5,552 bases of DNA from Bacillota bacterium (GTDB lineage: Bacteria; Bacillota; Clostridia; DSM-8532), in contig JAEXPO010000589.1 of the NCBI GenBank assembly GCA_023446675.1, positions 1 through 5,552 of the forward strand, given 5' to 3'. Position numbers and translations under genes: made by a program. The notes beneath the pieces are model-generated. The model was not told the origin of the DNA. It searched no databases and saw nothing but the letters and a program-made list of their open reading frames with translations. The first letter of the stretch is position 1. Each line of letters starts with the position of its first letter. This document shows, piece by piece, positions 1 through 5,286 of the stretch.

Positions 1-233
1 CCGTTAAGGGTGACGACATAGCTCTTGCCTTCGATGCTTAATTGCGTTAATTTTGAGGCGTTTCCAGGCTCATAGGTATTGCCCCCCCGGTGAACGAGAG
101 CGGCATGGGGCGATAAAAATAATCCGGTTCCACCCGGACCTCTGGTTCGGATGGAATCGGACTGGATCCCTATTTTAACGCATTGCGGAGAAATAGCTTC
201 AAACGGGTTTACCGTCCCGGCAATTCCGGACAT
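1..233 (-). CDS. Partial protein of unknown function, divergent from spoIIGA, cut by the left edge
   Basis: On the minus strand one frame is open from a stop just before position 359 to the left edge, about 119 codons. All three plus-strand frames from position 1 hit stops within about 40 bases, so a minus-strand gene is the best reading of this end. I prefer the ATG at 233-231: an AAAGGG-like SD lies 12 bases upstream, whereas ATGs at 359, 341, 284 and 245 have no well-placed SD. The product would begin MSGIAGTVNPFEAISPQC and continue with a KIGI strand, a glycine-rich GPGGTG turn and a hydrophobic LFLSPHAALV stretch. No signal peptide is visible from this start. The VKIGI...SYVV pattern faintly recalls the N-terminal part of SpoIID/LytB-type proteins, and GTGLFLSP recalls secreted serine proteases, but neither match has the catalytic or diagnostic residues. 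I do not assign a function. A degraded gene is also possible. Confidence 0.45.
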   Translation of the reverse strand, partial: MSGIAGTVNPFEAISPQCVKIGIQSDSIRTRGPGGTGLFLSPHAALVHRGGNTYEPGNASKLTQLSIEGKSYVVTLN

Positions 234-371
234 ATATAGTTCCATCCCTTTCTTCAATACATTCCATGATATTCGGAGGCTCATAGGGGTGTTACGGGAA
301 ATCCCCCAAGGGAAAAACCACGTTGGGAGAGGCAGTGACATATGAGCCAAGAGCACCATTTACAGGGTCTT

Positions 372-417
372 TGGGTCATACGACAATTTTTTCTATGGGT
401 CATAACCAAATGCGACA
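372..417. promoter_or_regulatory. Duplicated element with two Spo0A-box-like heptamers upstream of spoIIGA
   Basis: The 9-mer TGGGTCATA occurs at 372-380 and again at 396-404, a 24-base period. Each copy is followed by a CGACA: TACGACA at 379-385 and TGCGACA at 411-417. Read on the minus strand these are TGTCGTA and TGTCGCA, each one mismatch from the Spo0A box TGTCGAA with the TGTCG core intact. Their starts are 32 bases apart, about three helical turns. B. subtilis spoIIG, which encodes SpoIIGA and SigE, is directly activated by Spo0A~P bound at tandem sites upstream of the promoter, so the place fits. Binding here is inferred, and single-mismatch heptamers do occur by chance. Confidence 0.4.
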
Positions 418-436
418 TAAAAAGAAAGAAAGCCTG

Positions 437-504
437 TTTACAATAAAAATAACTCAGGGCTTATTCCTGTTGCCTGCATATTTTATGAGGACGGTAAATA
501 TAAG
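437..504 (+). promoter_or_regulatory. Candidate spoIIGA-sigE promoter region
   Basis: Two weak options are visible. Option one has TTTACA at 437-442 as a -35 and CTTATT at 460-465 as a poor -10 with a 17-base spacer; this would place the two Spo0A-like boxes near -90 and -58. Option two has TTGCCT at 470-475 and TATAAG at 499-504 with a 23-base spacer. The over-long spacer resembles the unusual 22-base spacing known for Spo0A-activated spoIIG of B. subtilis. The second -10 lies in a perfect AT palindrome, arms 498-503 and 506-511. I cannot choose between them from sequence. Confidence 0.25.
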
Positions 505-536
505 TTTATATGGAACACTTGGATTCCTCTGGAATG

Positions 537-543
537 AAGGGAG
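537..543 (+). promoter_or_regulatory. Shine-Dalgarno site that fixes the spoIIGA start at GTG 552
   Basis: AAGGGAG ends 8 bases before GTG 552, an ideal spacing. The in-frame ATGs at 510 and 534 lie upstream of or against this site. Neither has a purine-rich SD of its own at workable distance. Confidence 0.75.
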
Positions 544-551
544 AAAAAGCG

Positions 552-1463
552 GTGGTTGTCTATGCGGATCTCTTATTTATGGAAAATCTGCTTGCCAATT
601 GCTTTATTCTGAAGCTGACGGGCGTTTTGTCGGGGACGTCGCCAAAGCTGTGGCGGCTGCTCCTGTCCGGTGCCTTTGGTGCCCTTTATGCCGTTTGTGC
701 CGTCATCTTTCAGGAGAGTGCCTTATTAACCTCACCGGTTTTAAAACTGGCAATTTCGGTAGTAATGGCAGCCCTGGCTTACACGCCCCGTACCCTTACA
801 GGATTTGCCAGAAGGTGGGGGATGATGCTCCTGTCGGCCTTTTTACTGGCGGGCGGCACCTACGCAGTGGCCGTCATGCTGGGAGAGGGAGCAATAGCCT
901 ACGGAGGCTTTATGGTTTTAAGTCCGGGCAGTGCCCTCAAGGCCTTTATGGTTGCCGCTCTGGCATGCATCCTTCTGGCCAGGCCTATTGGCAGGGTGCT
1001 CTCAGGGAAAGAGCTTCGGGAGGGAAGCATTGTTTCGGTGGTGCTTCATTTAGGCAATAAAACAGCAAGGTTCAACGCCCTGGTGGATACAGGCAATTCC
1101 CTTACTGATCCCCTCACCGGCTATCCGGTGATTGTTGTGGAGGCCGAATCCCTGAAGGAGATTCTACCCCAGCCCATTTATGAATCGGTTGCCAGCAACA
1201 ATATTGAAAAGGTGGCCCAATGCCTGGTCCCGGACAGCGAAAACGGTTTTTCAAAAAGGGTTCATCTTATTCCCTACAAATCCATAGGCAGGGAAAACGG
1301 AATGCTCACCGGCTTTCGCCCTGACAATATCCGGGTTTGCAAAGGAAAAAACGGAGGCAGGGACATTAAAGATGTGATTATCGGAGTATGCGGCATTAAG
1401 CTGTCCGACAGCTCCAAATACACGGCTCTGCTGGGGCCGTCCATGATGGCCGGAAGCGCTTGA
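552..1463 (+). CDS. spoIIGA: SpoIIGA, membrane aspartic protease that processes pro-sigma-E
   Basis: From GTG 552 the protein has 303 residues, close to the 309 of B. subtilis SpoIIGA. The N-terminal half has five hydrophobic segments, at about residues 4-24, 34-53, 63-80, 89-110 and 129-144, matching the five-pass membrane domain of the family. The C-terminal half is a soluble retropepsin-like aspartic protease domain. The catalytic motif [12 protein letters not shown] begins at Asp179, and the conserved LIPYKSIG and LLGPSMM blocks follow. In B. subtilis the protease is activated in the mother cell by the forespore signal SpoIIR across the septal membrane and removes the SigE pro-sequence. 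Here the substrate gene sigE lies immediately downstream. Opening the gene at ATG 510 or 534 would add 14 or 6 residues with no SD and a non-family N-terminus. The long alternative frame at 323-1060 is a shadow. Identity is very secure. Confidence 0.95.
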   Translation: MVVYADLLFMENLLANCFILKLTGVLSGTSPKLWRLLLSGAFGALYAVCAVIFQESALLTSPVLKLAISVVMAALAYTPRTLTGFARRWGMMLLSAFLLAGGTYAVAVMLGEGAIAYGGFMVLSPGSALKAFMVAALACILLARPIGRVLSGKELREGSIVSVVLHLGNKTARFNALVDTGNSLTDPLTGYPVIVVEAESLKEILPQPIYESVASNNIEKVAQCLVPDSENGFSKRVHLIPYKSIGRENGMLTGFRPDNIRVCKGKNGGRDIKDVIIGVCGIKLSDSSKYTALLGPSMMAGSA

Positions 1464-1489
1464 CAGGCTTGGAAGGCAGAATGTATCGG

Positions 1490-1495
1490 AAAGGA
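1490..1495 (+). promoter_or_regulatory. Probable sigE Shine-Dalgarno site
   Basis: AAAGGA lies 12 bases before ATG 1508, slightly long but workable because it pairs with the 5' part of the anti-SD complement. The ATG at 1481 has GGAAGG only 4 bases upstream, and the ATG at 1496 has its purines directly against it. Confidence 0.4.
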
Positions 1496-1507
1496 ATGAG
1501 ACGGATT

Positions 1508-2218
1508 ATGTTTGAAAAGGTGTTCGGATTTATTATTACACTGGTGAAAAGCCCGGAGGAAGGCTCCAATGAGATCTTTTATATCGGCGGAAACGACGTA
1601 TTGCCGCCGCCACTGCAGGCCGAGGAGGAGGCTGTTCTGCTCAACAACCTGGAAAATGGGGATCTGTCCGTAAAAAGAGTACTTATTGAAAGAAATCTTC
1701 GCTTGGTGGTTTATATAGCCCGAAAGTTTGAAAATACCGGGGTTGATATTGAGGATCTAACCTCCATTGGCACCATAGGCCTCATAAAGGCCATCAATAC
1801 CTACAATCCGGGAAGGAACATAAAGCTTGCCACCTACGCTTCGAGATGCATCGAAAATGAAATACTTATGTATTTAAGAAAAAACAGCCGATCCCGCTCG
1901 GAGGTATCCTATGAGGAGCCTCTTAATGTGGACTGGGACGGCAACGAGCTTTTGCTTTCGGATATTCTGGGTACCGACAGCGATATTATTCAACGTAATC
2001 TGGAAGAGGAAACCGATAAAAAGCTTTTAATCAGTGCCATGAGTAAATTAAGCGGCAGAGAAAAGCGCATTATGGAGCTTCGGTTCGGACTTAATAATCA
2101 TCTTGAGAAAACGCAAAAGGAAGTGGCCGATATGCTGGGCATTTCCCAGTCCTATATTTCCCGGCTGGAAAAACGTATTCTTGGAAGATTAAAGCGTGAA
2201 ATTTGCAGGCTGCTGTAA
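1508..2218 (+). CDS. sigE: RNA polymerase sigma-E precursor (pro-SigE), early mother-cell sigma factor
   Basis: The protein is a sigma-70 family member of 236 residues from ATG 1508 (B. subtilis SigE has 239). It opens with an amphipathic, hydrophobic pro-sequence, [16 protein letters not shown], ending before IFYIGG. That region aligns with the VYYIGG processing site of B. subtilis, and cleavage by SpoIIGA would leave a product starting near Tyr25. Region 2 covers about residues 60-125 and includes the block [16 protein letters not shown] and the [11 protein letters not shown] segment. The [15 protein letters not shown] linker follows, and the region 4 helix-turn-helix lies at about residues 201-224 ([19 protein letters not shown]). 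These blocks are nearly identical to B. subtilis SigE. The frame opens upstream at TTG 1460, overlapping the spoIIGA stop, with further ATGs at 1481 and 1496. All preserve the mature protein and change only the pro-sequence length. The pair is probably co-transcribed. Gene identity is secure and the start is uncertain. Confidence 0.95.
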   Translation: MFEKVFGFIITLVKSPEEGSNEIFYIGGNDVLPPPLQAEEEAVLLNNLENGDLSVKRVLIERNLRLVVYIARKFENTGVDIEDLTSIGTIGLIKAINTYNPGRNIKLATYASRCIENEILMYLRKNSRSRSEVSYEEPLNVDWDGNELLLSDILGTDSDIIQRNLEEETDKKLLISAMSKLSGREKRIMELRFGLNNHLEKTQKEVADMLGISQSYISRLEKRILGRLKREICRLL

Positions 2219-2342
2219 GCCGTAAGCCTGATTTGAACGGATGTGCCGGAATAAAATGGAAGAACTCCCTGATCCGCTTAAATTGCCGAACTTAGCATGT
2301 CAAGGCTTTTTTAAAATATTTTGACCTTTAAAAACGGAATAA

Positions 2343-2418
2343 AACACACCATCCAAGACAAGAATGTAACTAGATTTTATGGTTCACTTGTGCGATGAAG
2401 ATGTGAGAGAGGTGTGTT
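2343..2418 (+). promoter_or_regulatory. Long-range stem in the sigG leader that can mask the sigG ribosome binding site
   Basis: AACACACC at 2343-2350 is perfectly complementary to GGTGTGTT at 2411-2418. The second arm overlaps the sigG SD region (GAGAGAGGTG, 2405-2414). A nested stem ACAAG (2358-2362) with CTTGT (2387-2391) can form inside the 60-base loop. There is no GC-rich hairpin with a T-tract in 2219-2423, so read-through from sigE is expected. I found no convincing sigma-F or sigma-G promoter: GAATA at 2337-2341 and GAATGTA at 2362-2368 resemble sigma-G elements but are about 20 bases apart instead of 17-18. B. subtilis sigG is also reported to have a leader hairpin that restrains translation. 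Confidence 0.45.
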
Positions 2419-2423
2419 GATTT

Positions 2424-3194
2424 ATGATGAATAAGGTTGAAATATGCGGTGTCAATACATCAAAACTACCTTTGCTTTCCAGCAGTAAAATGGATGAGCT
2501 TTTTAAAAAAATAAAGAAAGGAGACAAGGCAGCCAGAGAAGAATTTATTCAGGGAAATCTAAGACTTGTATTGAGTATTATACAGCGGTTCGGCAACCGG
2601 GGTGAAAATGCGGACGACCTTTTTCAGGTTGGCTGCATCGGCCTTATAAAGGCCATTGACAATTTTGATGTAACGCAAAATGTAAAATTTTCCACCTATG
2701 CGGTGCCAATGATTATTGGTGAAATACGCCGGTATTTGAGGGACAATAACCCTATCCGGGTAAGCCGCTCCCTTAAGGATACGGCCTATAAGGCGCTTCA
2801 GGCCCGCGATAAGCTGGTGGGCAAGGAATCCAAGGAGCCCAGTGTCAATGATATTGCCAAAGAACTGGGAATATCCAAGGAAGATGTGGTTATGGCTCTG
2901 GATGCTATCCAGGAACCCATTTCACTTTTTGAATCCGTATACCACGACGGCGGCGACGCCATCTATGTTATGGATCAGGTGAAGGATGACAAAAACAGTG
3001 ACGAAAAATGGCTTGAAAGTATTTCCATTAATGAAGCCATGAGCAAGCTCAGCGACAGGGAGCAGAAGATTGTAGATCTTCGTTTTTTCCAGGGGAGAAC
3101 ACAAATGGAGGTAGCCGAGGAAATAGGTATTTCTCAGGCTCAGGTATCCCGCCTGGAGAAGTCGGCGCTGAAGCATATGCAAAAGTATGTCTGA
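2424..3194 (+). CDS. sigG: RNA polymerase sigma-G, late forespore sigma factor
   Basis: The 256-residue protein matches B. subtilis SigG (260 residues) almost block for block. The N-terminal signature KVEICGVNTSKLPLL is specific to SigG. Region 2 follows at about residues 44-118 (GNLRLVLSIIQRFGNRGENADDLFQVGCIGLIKAIDNFD, then FSTYAVPMIIGEIRRYLRDNNPIRVSRS). Next come the region 3 segment EPSVNDIAKELGISKEDV and the motif VYHDGGDAIYVMDQ. The region 4 helix-turn-helix lies at about 226-248 (TQMEVAEEIGISQAQVSRLE). SigG directs late forespore transcription after engulfment, including spore-protecting SASP genes. ATG 2424 and ATG 2427 are both possible starts behind the GAGAGAGGTG SD. There is no pro-sequence. 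Gln43 occupies the position of Asn45 in B. subtilis, a residue I recall as needed for binding the Gin/CsfB anti-sigma factor. The gene follows sigE by 205 bases on the same strand. Confidence 0.97.
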   Translation: MMNKVEICGVNTSKLPLLSSSKMDELFKKIKKGDKAAREEFIQGNLRLVLSIIQRFGNRGENADDLFQVGCIGLIKAIDNFDVTQNVKFSTYAVPMIIGEIRRYLRDNNPIRVSRSLKDTAYKALQARDKLVGKESKEPSVNDIAKELGISKEDVVMALDAIQEPISLFESVYHDGGDAIYVMDQVKDDKNSDEKWLESISINEAMSKLSDREQKIVDLRFFQGRTQMEVAEEIGISQAQVSRLEKSALKHMQKYV

Positions 3195-3223
3195 TAAAAT
3201 AAGCAGGCTTTAAGTCTTGTAAA

Positions 3224-3251
3224 CTGAAATTTCTTAAATGTTCTATTTCAG
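3224..3251. repeat. Inverted repeat downstream of sigG
   Basis: CTGAAAT at 3224-3230 and ATTTCAG at 3245-3251 form a perfect 7-base inverted repeat around a 14-base centre. It lacks a T-tract, so it is not a terminator on its own. It could be a weak mRNA 3' hairpin or a protein-binding site, or chance in AT-rich spacer. Confidence 0.3.
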
Positions 3252-3294
3252 GCAATGACATTACTCCTTCGCAAAAAGCGGGGATGCAGAATAG

Positions 3295-3323
3295 AAGCCG
3301 GTTCTTAAGGGGACCGGCTTTTT
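3295..3323 (+). terminator. Rho-independent terminator after sigG
   Basis: AAGCCGGT at 3295-3302 pairs perfectly with ACCGGCTT at 3313-3320 around a 10-base loop, and the stem runs into TTTTT at 3319-3323. It lies 100 bases beyond the sigG stop and 142 bases before nrdR, so it should close the sporulation transcript and separate it from nrdR. Confidence 0.85.
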
Positions 3324-3423
3324 GCTGTGAAAGGCCTTATATAAATAAATGCCGCACCAGAGGAAAGCATACGGTTTCTTCCTGCATTCACTTGCCTTTA
3401 GGATAGTTTTTCGTTCAAGGATA

Positions 3424-3432
3424 TGTTAGTAT
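3424..3432 (+). promoter_or_regulatory. Candidate extended -10 promoter for nrdR
   Basis: TGT followed by TAGTAT (3427-3432) has the TGn extended -10 form with 4 of 6 matches to TATAAT. No good -35 lies 16-18 bases upstream. It sits 33 bases before the nrdR ATG and after the sigG terminator, where a promoter is needed. I see no NrdR-box-like palindrome here. Confidence 0.3.
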
Positions 3433-3464
3433 GAATTAAAGATGATAAAACGAGGTAGAACACA

Positions 3465-3920
3465 ATGAAATGCCCATATTGTACCTGTCAGGAAGATAAG
3501 GTTATCGACTCCAGACCCACGGATGAAGGCGCAACCATCAGGAGGCGAAGGGAGTGCCTGAGCTGCCATAAACGGTACACTACCTATGAAAAAGTAGAAA
3601 ATCTTCCTATTATGGTAGTGAAAAAAGACGGTACACGACAGGTCTATGATCGGGATAAAATACGCAAGGGTATTTTAAGAGCCTGTGAAAAACGCTCTGT
3701 CTCCATGAGCCAGATTGAAACGATTCTTGACAGCATCGAATTTCAGATAAGCAACTCACTTGAAAGAGAAATTCCCACACATATTATAGGTGAACTGGTT
3801 ATGGACAAGCTCAAGGAGCTGGATGAGGTTGCTTATGTTCGGTTTGCGTCCGTCTATCGCCAATTCAAGGACATCAATACCTTTATGAATGAGCTTAATA
3901 AGCTATTAAAAGAGAAATAA
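3465..3920 (+). CDS. nrdR: NrdR, ATP-cone/zinc-ribbon repressor of ribonucleotide reductase genes
   Basis: The 151-residue protein has the full NrdR architecture and normal family length. An N-terminal zinc ribbon has cysteine pairs Cys3/Cys6 (MKCPYC) and Cys31/Cys34 (ECLSCH), with the conserved [19 protein letters not shown] linker between them. An ATP-cone domain spans about residues 49-139 ([24 protein letters not shown] through [13 protein letters not shown]). NrdR senses the ATP/dATP balance through the cone and represses ribonucleotide reductase operons by binding paired NrdR boxes. The start is ATG 3465 with GAGGT at 3452-3456, 8 bases upstream. It lies behind its own candidate promoter and the sigG terminator, so it is probably not expressed with the sporulation genes. 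No strong terminator follows. A short AT-rich stem (3909-3914 with 3923-3928) overlaps the stop codon. Confidence 0.97.
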   Translation: MKCPYCTCQEDKVIDSRPTDEGATIRRRRECLSCHKRYTTYEKVENLPIMVVKKDGTRQVYDRDKIRKGILRACEKRSVSMSQIETILDSIEFQISNSLEREIPTHIIGELVMDKLKELDEVAYVRFASVYRQFKDINTFMNELNKLLKEK

Positions 3921-3925
3921 AACTC

Positions 3926-3940
3926 TTTATCAGTGATAGA
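3926..3940. promoter_or_regulatory. Short palindrome between nrdR and degS, possible operator
   Basis: TATCA-G-TGATA at 3928-3938 is a perfect odd palindrome about the G at 3933. The 13-mer TATCAGTGATAGA (3928-3940) equals the core of the classical tetO operator bound by TetR. No TetR-family gene is in the window, so it is at most a candidate binding site for a regulator encoded elsewhere. It lies within the 187-base nrdR-degS spacer. Confidence 0.25.
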
Positions 3941-4017
3941 TACATATGGAACGGTTTACAAGCTAATTACCGCAGCATTTAACCCTGAAGTCCTGCGTAG
4001 TTGAGACGGACCGCCAA

Positions 4018-4105
4018 TGGCTCCTGTCTGTATACTCCCCAGGAGTTCATGAGGGATGGGCTCTGGTAAGGGAAATTATTTATTGGGCCAATCCGGAACT
4101 AGGAG
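4018..4105 (+). promoter_or_regulatory. Structured degS leader with competing SD-masking pairings
   Basis: CTCCTG at 4021-4026 pairs perfectly with CAGGAG at 4040-4045 around a 13-base loop, with two GU pairs extending the base (4019-4020 with 4046-4047). The same CTCCT can alternatively pair with AGGAG at 4101-4105, which is the degS SD. The first AGGAG (4041-4045) is itself 10 bases before an ATG at 4056. A further CGCAG/CTGCG stem lies at 3971-3975/3993-3997. I recognise no known riboswitch class. Confidence 0.3.
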
Positions 4106-4145
4106 AGATGTCATTGAGCAAAATGGATATGAAGAAGATAAATGA
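4056..4145 (+). CDS. Possible 29-residue leader peptide overlapping the degS start
   Basis: ATG 4056 opens a 29-codon frame ending with TGA at 4143-4145, starting MGSGKGNYLLGQSGTRRDV. An AGGAG at 4041-4045 lies 10 bases upstream. The frame differs from degS and runs about 30 bases past the degS start, so if translated it could couple to or interfere with degS initiation. No family is recognised. A short frame with an SD can arise by chance, so this is a weak call. Confidence 0.2.
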   Translation: MGSGKGNYLLGQSGTRRDVIEQNGYEEDK

Positions 4146-5286
4146 GATTATTAAAGGTACGTTGGCAGTCATTGAAGACAGCAAAGGTGCCATTTTTGAC
4201 ATAGCTGAAAACGCACGGCGCGAGGTTGCTTACCTTAAAGATGAAATAGGCACCCTTCAGTTTGATGTTGCCCAGATCATCTCCCAGTCTGAGGATTTGG
4301 AAAAAAGGCTTGCTCGAAGCAGGCACAAGCTTGCCATAATCAGCAAGGAGTATGGCAAGTATTCGGAAAAGGAAATGCAGGCTGCCTATCAGGAGGCCAA
4401 TCAAATGCTGGTGGATTTGGAGGTTGCCAGAGAAAGGGAGCGGCAGACCATTATTCGCCGCAATGAAACGGAACGAAAGCTAAAATGGGCCTCTGAAACG
4501 GTAGGGAAAGCTGAGAGGCTGGTTGCACGGGTTGGAACGGTCTTTGACTATTTGTCCAACGATCTTCAAAAGCTGGACAATCATCTGGAGGGTGCGGAGA
4601 ACAAAAAAAACCTCGCCATACAAATCATTCGTACACAGGAAGACGAAAGAAGGAGAATTGCCCGCGAAATGCATGACGGTCCGGCCCAGGCAATGACCAA
4701 TGTGGTGCTCAAGGCAGAGGTTTGTGAAAGATTGGCAGAGGTTGATATTCAAAAAGCCAAGCTTGAGCTGATCGGTCTGAAGTCCATCGTCAGAGCATGC
4801 CTCAAGGATGTACGCCGCATTATATATGATTTGCGGCCAATGTCCATTGATGACCTGGGTCTTCGTCCTACTCTATCGAAATATGTCGAATCCTTTGGGA
4901 TAGAGTCGAATTTTCAGATAGAATTGAAAATTATCGGAGATGATGGTAGGATAAAGGATAGGAATATCATTATTGCCATTTTCAGAGTGGTTCAGGAAAG
5001 CTTGAATAACATTCGAAAGCATGCCCAGGCAAATTCCGTTTTTATTCTGATGGAGTGTTCCAATTCAGGAATCAATCTCAGGATAAAGGATGACGGTAAG
5101 GGGTTTGATATAAAATGTCTTGAACGCAGAGGCATCAATGATACCGACCGGCTTGGAATCTATGGTATGAAAGAGAGAGTGGAGCTGTTGGAAGGCAAGT
5201 TTTCAATCGATTCTGTTCAAGGAAAAGGAACGACTGTAAAGGTTTATCTGCCATACTCGATTCAGGAGGGCATAAGCAATGAGTAG
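4108..5286 (+). CDS. degS: DegS-type cytoplasmic sensor histidine kinase
   Basis: The 392-residue protein has no membrane segment and follows B. subtilis DegS (385 residues) along its length. Residues 1-175 form a long charged helical sensor region, largely coiled coil, starting MSLSKMDMKKINEII and including SRHKLAIISKEYGKYSEKE. The HisKA_3 dimerisation domain carries the phospho-accepting His189 in AREMHDGPAQAM, the same number as in B. subtilis, followed by VRRIIYDLRPMSIDDLGLRPTL. The HATPase domain has an N box (VVQESLNNIRKHA), G1 (DDGKGFD) and G2 (RLGIYGMKERVELLEG). It should autophosphorylate and control the DegU regulator encoded next. The start is debatable: AGGAG at 4101-4105 is only 2 bases from ATG 4108 but 8 bases from the in-frame TTG 4114, which would remove two residues. 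I keep 4108 because the N-terminus then aligns without gaps to B. subtilis DegS as I recall it. The function in Clostridia need not be degradative-enzyme control. Confidence 0.93.
   Translation: MSLSKMDMKKINEIIKGTLAVIEDSKGAIFDIAENARREVAYLKDEIGTLQFDVAQIISQSEDLEKRLARSRHKLAIISKEYGKYSEKEMQAAYQEANQMLVDLEVARERERQTIIRRNETERKLKWASETVGKAERLVARVGTVFDYLSNDLQKLDNHLEGAENKKNLAIQIIRTQEDERRRIAREMHDGPAQAMTNVVLKAEVCERLAEVDIQKAKLELIGLKSIVRACLKDVRRIIYDLRPMSIDDLGLRPTLSKYVESFGIESNFQIELKIIGDDGRIKDRNIIIAIFRVVQESLNNIRKHAQANSVFILMECSNSGINLRIKDDGKGFDIKCLERRGINDTDRLGIYGMKERVELLEGKFSIDSVQGKGTTVKVYLPYSIQEGISNE
5264..5269 (+). promoter_or_regulatory. degU Shine-Dalgarno site inside degS
   Basis: AGGAGG lies 9 bases before ATG 5279, within the last codons of degS. 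It supports the overlapping start and translational coupling of kinase and regulator. Confidence 0.85.

Noticed and set aside
151..345. Plus-strand open frame of 64 codons
   Set aside because: No SD and no recognisable protein. It lies opposite the better-supported minus-strand frame.
323..1060. Plus-strand open frame of 245 codons overlapping spoIIGA
   Set aside because: It runs in another frame over spoIIGA. Its translation is rich in Gly, Cys and Arg with no family pattern, and the overlapped SpoIIGA frame has clear family motifs.
2215..2228. Tandem duplication GTAAGCC GTAAGCC at the sigE stop
   Set aside because: It is a two-copy 7-base repeat just past the coding region and is easily explained by slippage, with no sign of function.
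2299..2328. GTCAA/TTGAC stem with a T-run between sigE and sigG as a terminator
   Set aside because: The stem is only 5 weak pairs, and the T-run is inside the loop, not after the stem, so it is not a rho-independent terminator.
2321..2350. TTGACC at 2321 as a sigma-A -35 for sigG
   Set aside because: No -10-like hexamer lies 16-18 bases downstream; the sequence there is ACACAC-like.
2922..3261. Two minus-strand open frames opposite the end of sigG
   Set aside because: They are antisense shadows of a highly conserved sigma factor region, without SD sites or family signals.
3921..4107. Known riboswitch or T-box in the nrdR-degS spacer
   Set aside because: I see no T-box TGGNACCGCG element and no consensus of a riboswitch class I know. 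Only generic hairpins are present.
4111..4752. Two minus-strand open frames opposite degS
   Set aside because: They are antisense to the DegS coiled-coil and HisKA regions and are explained by codon bias of the real gene.
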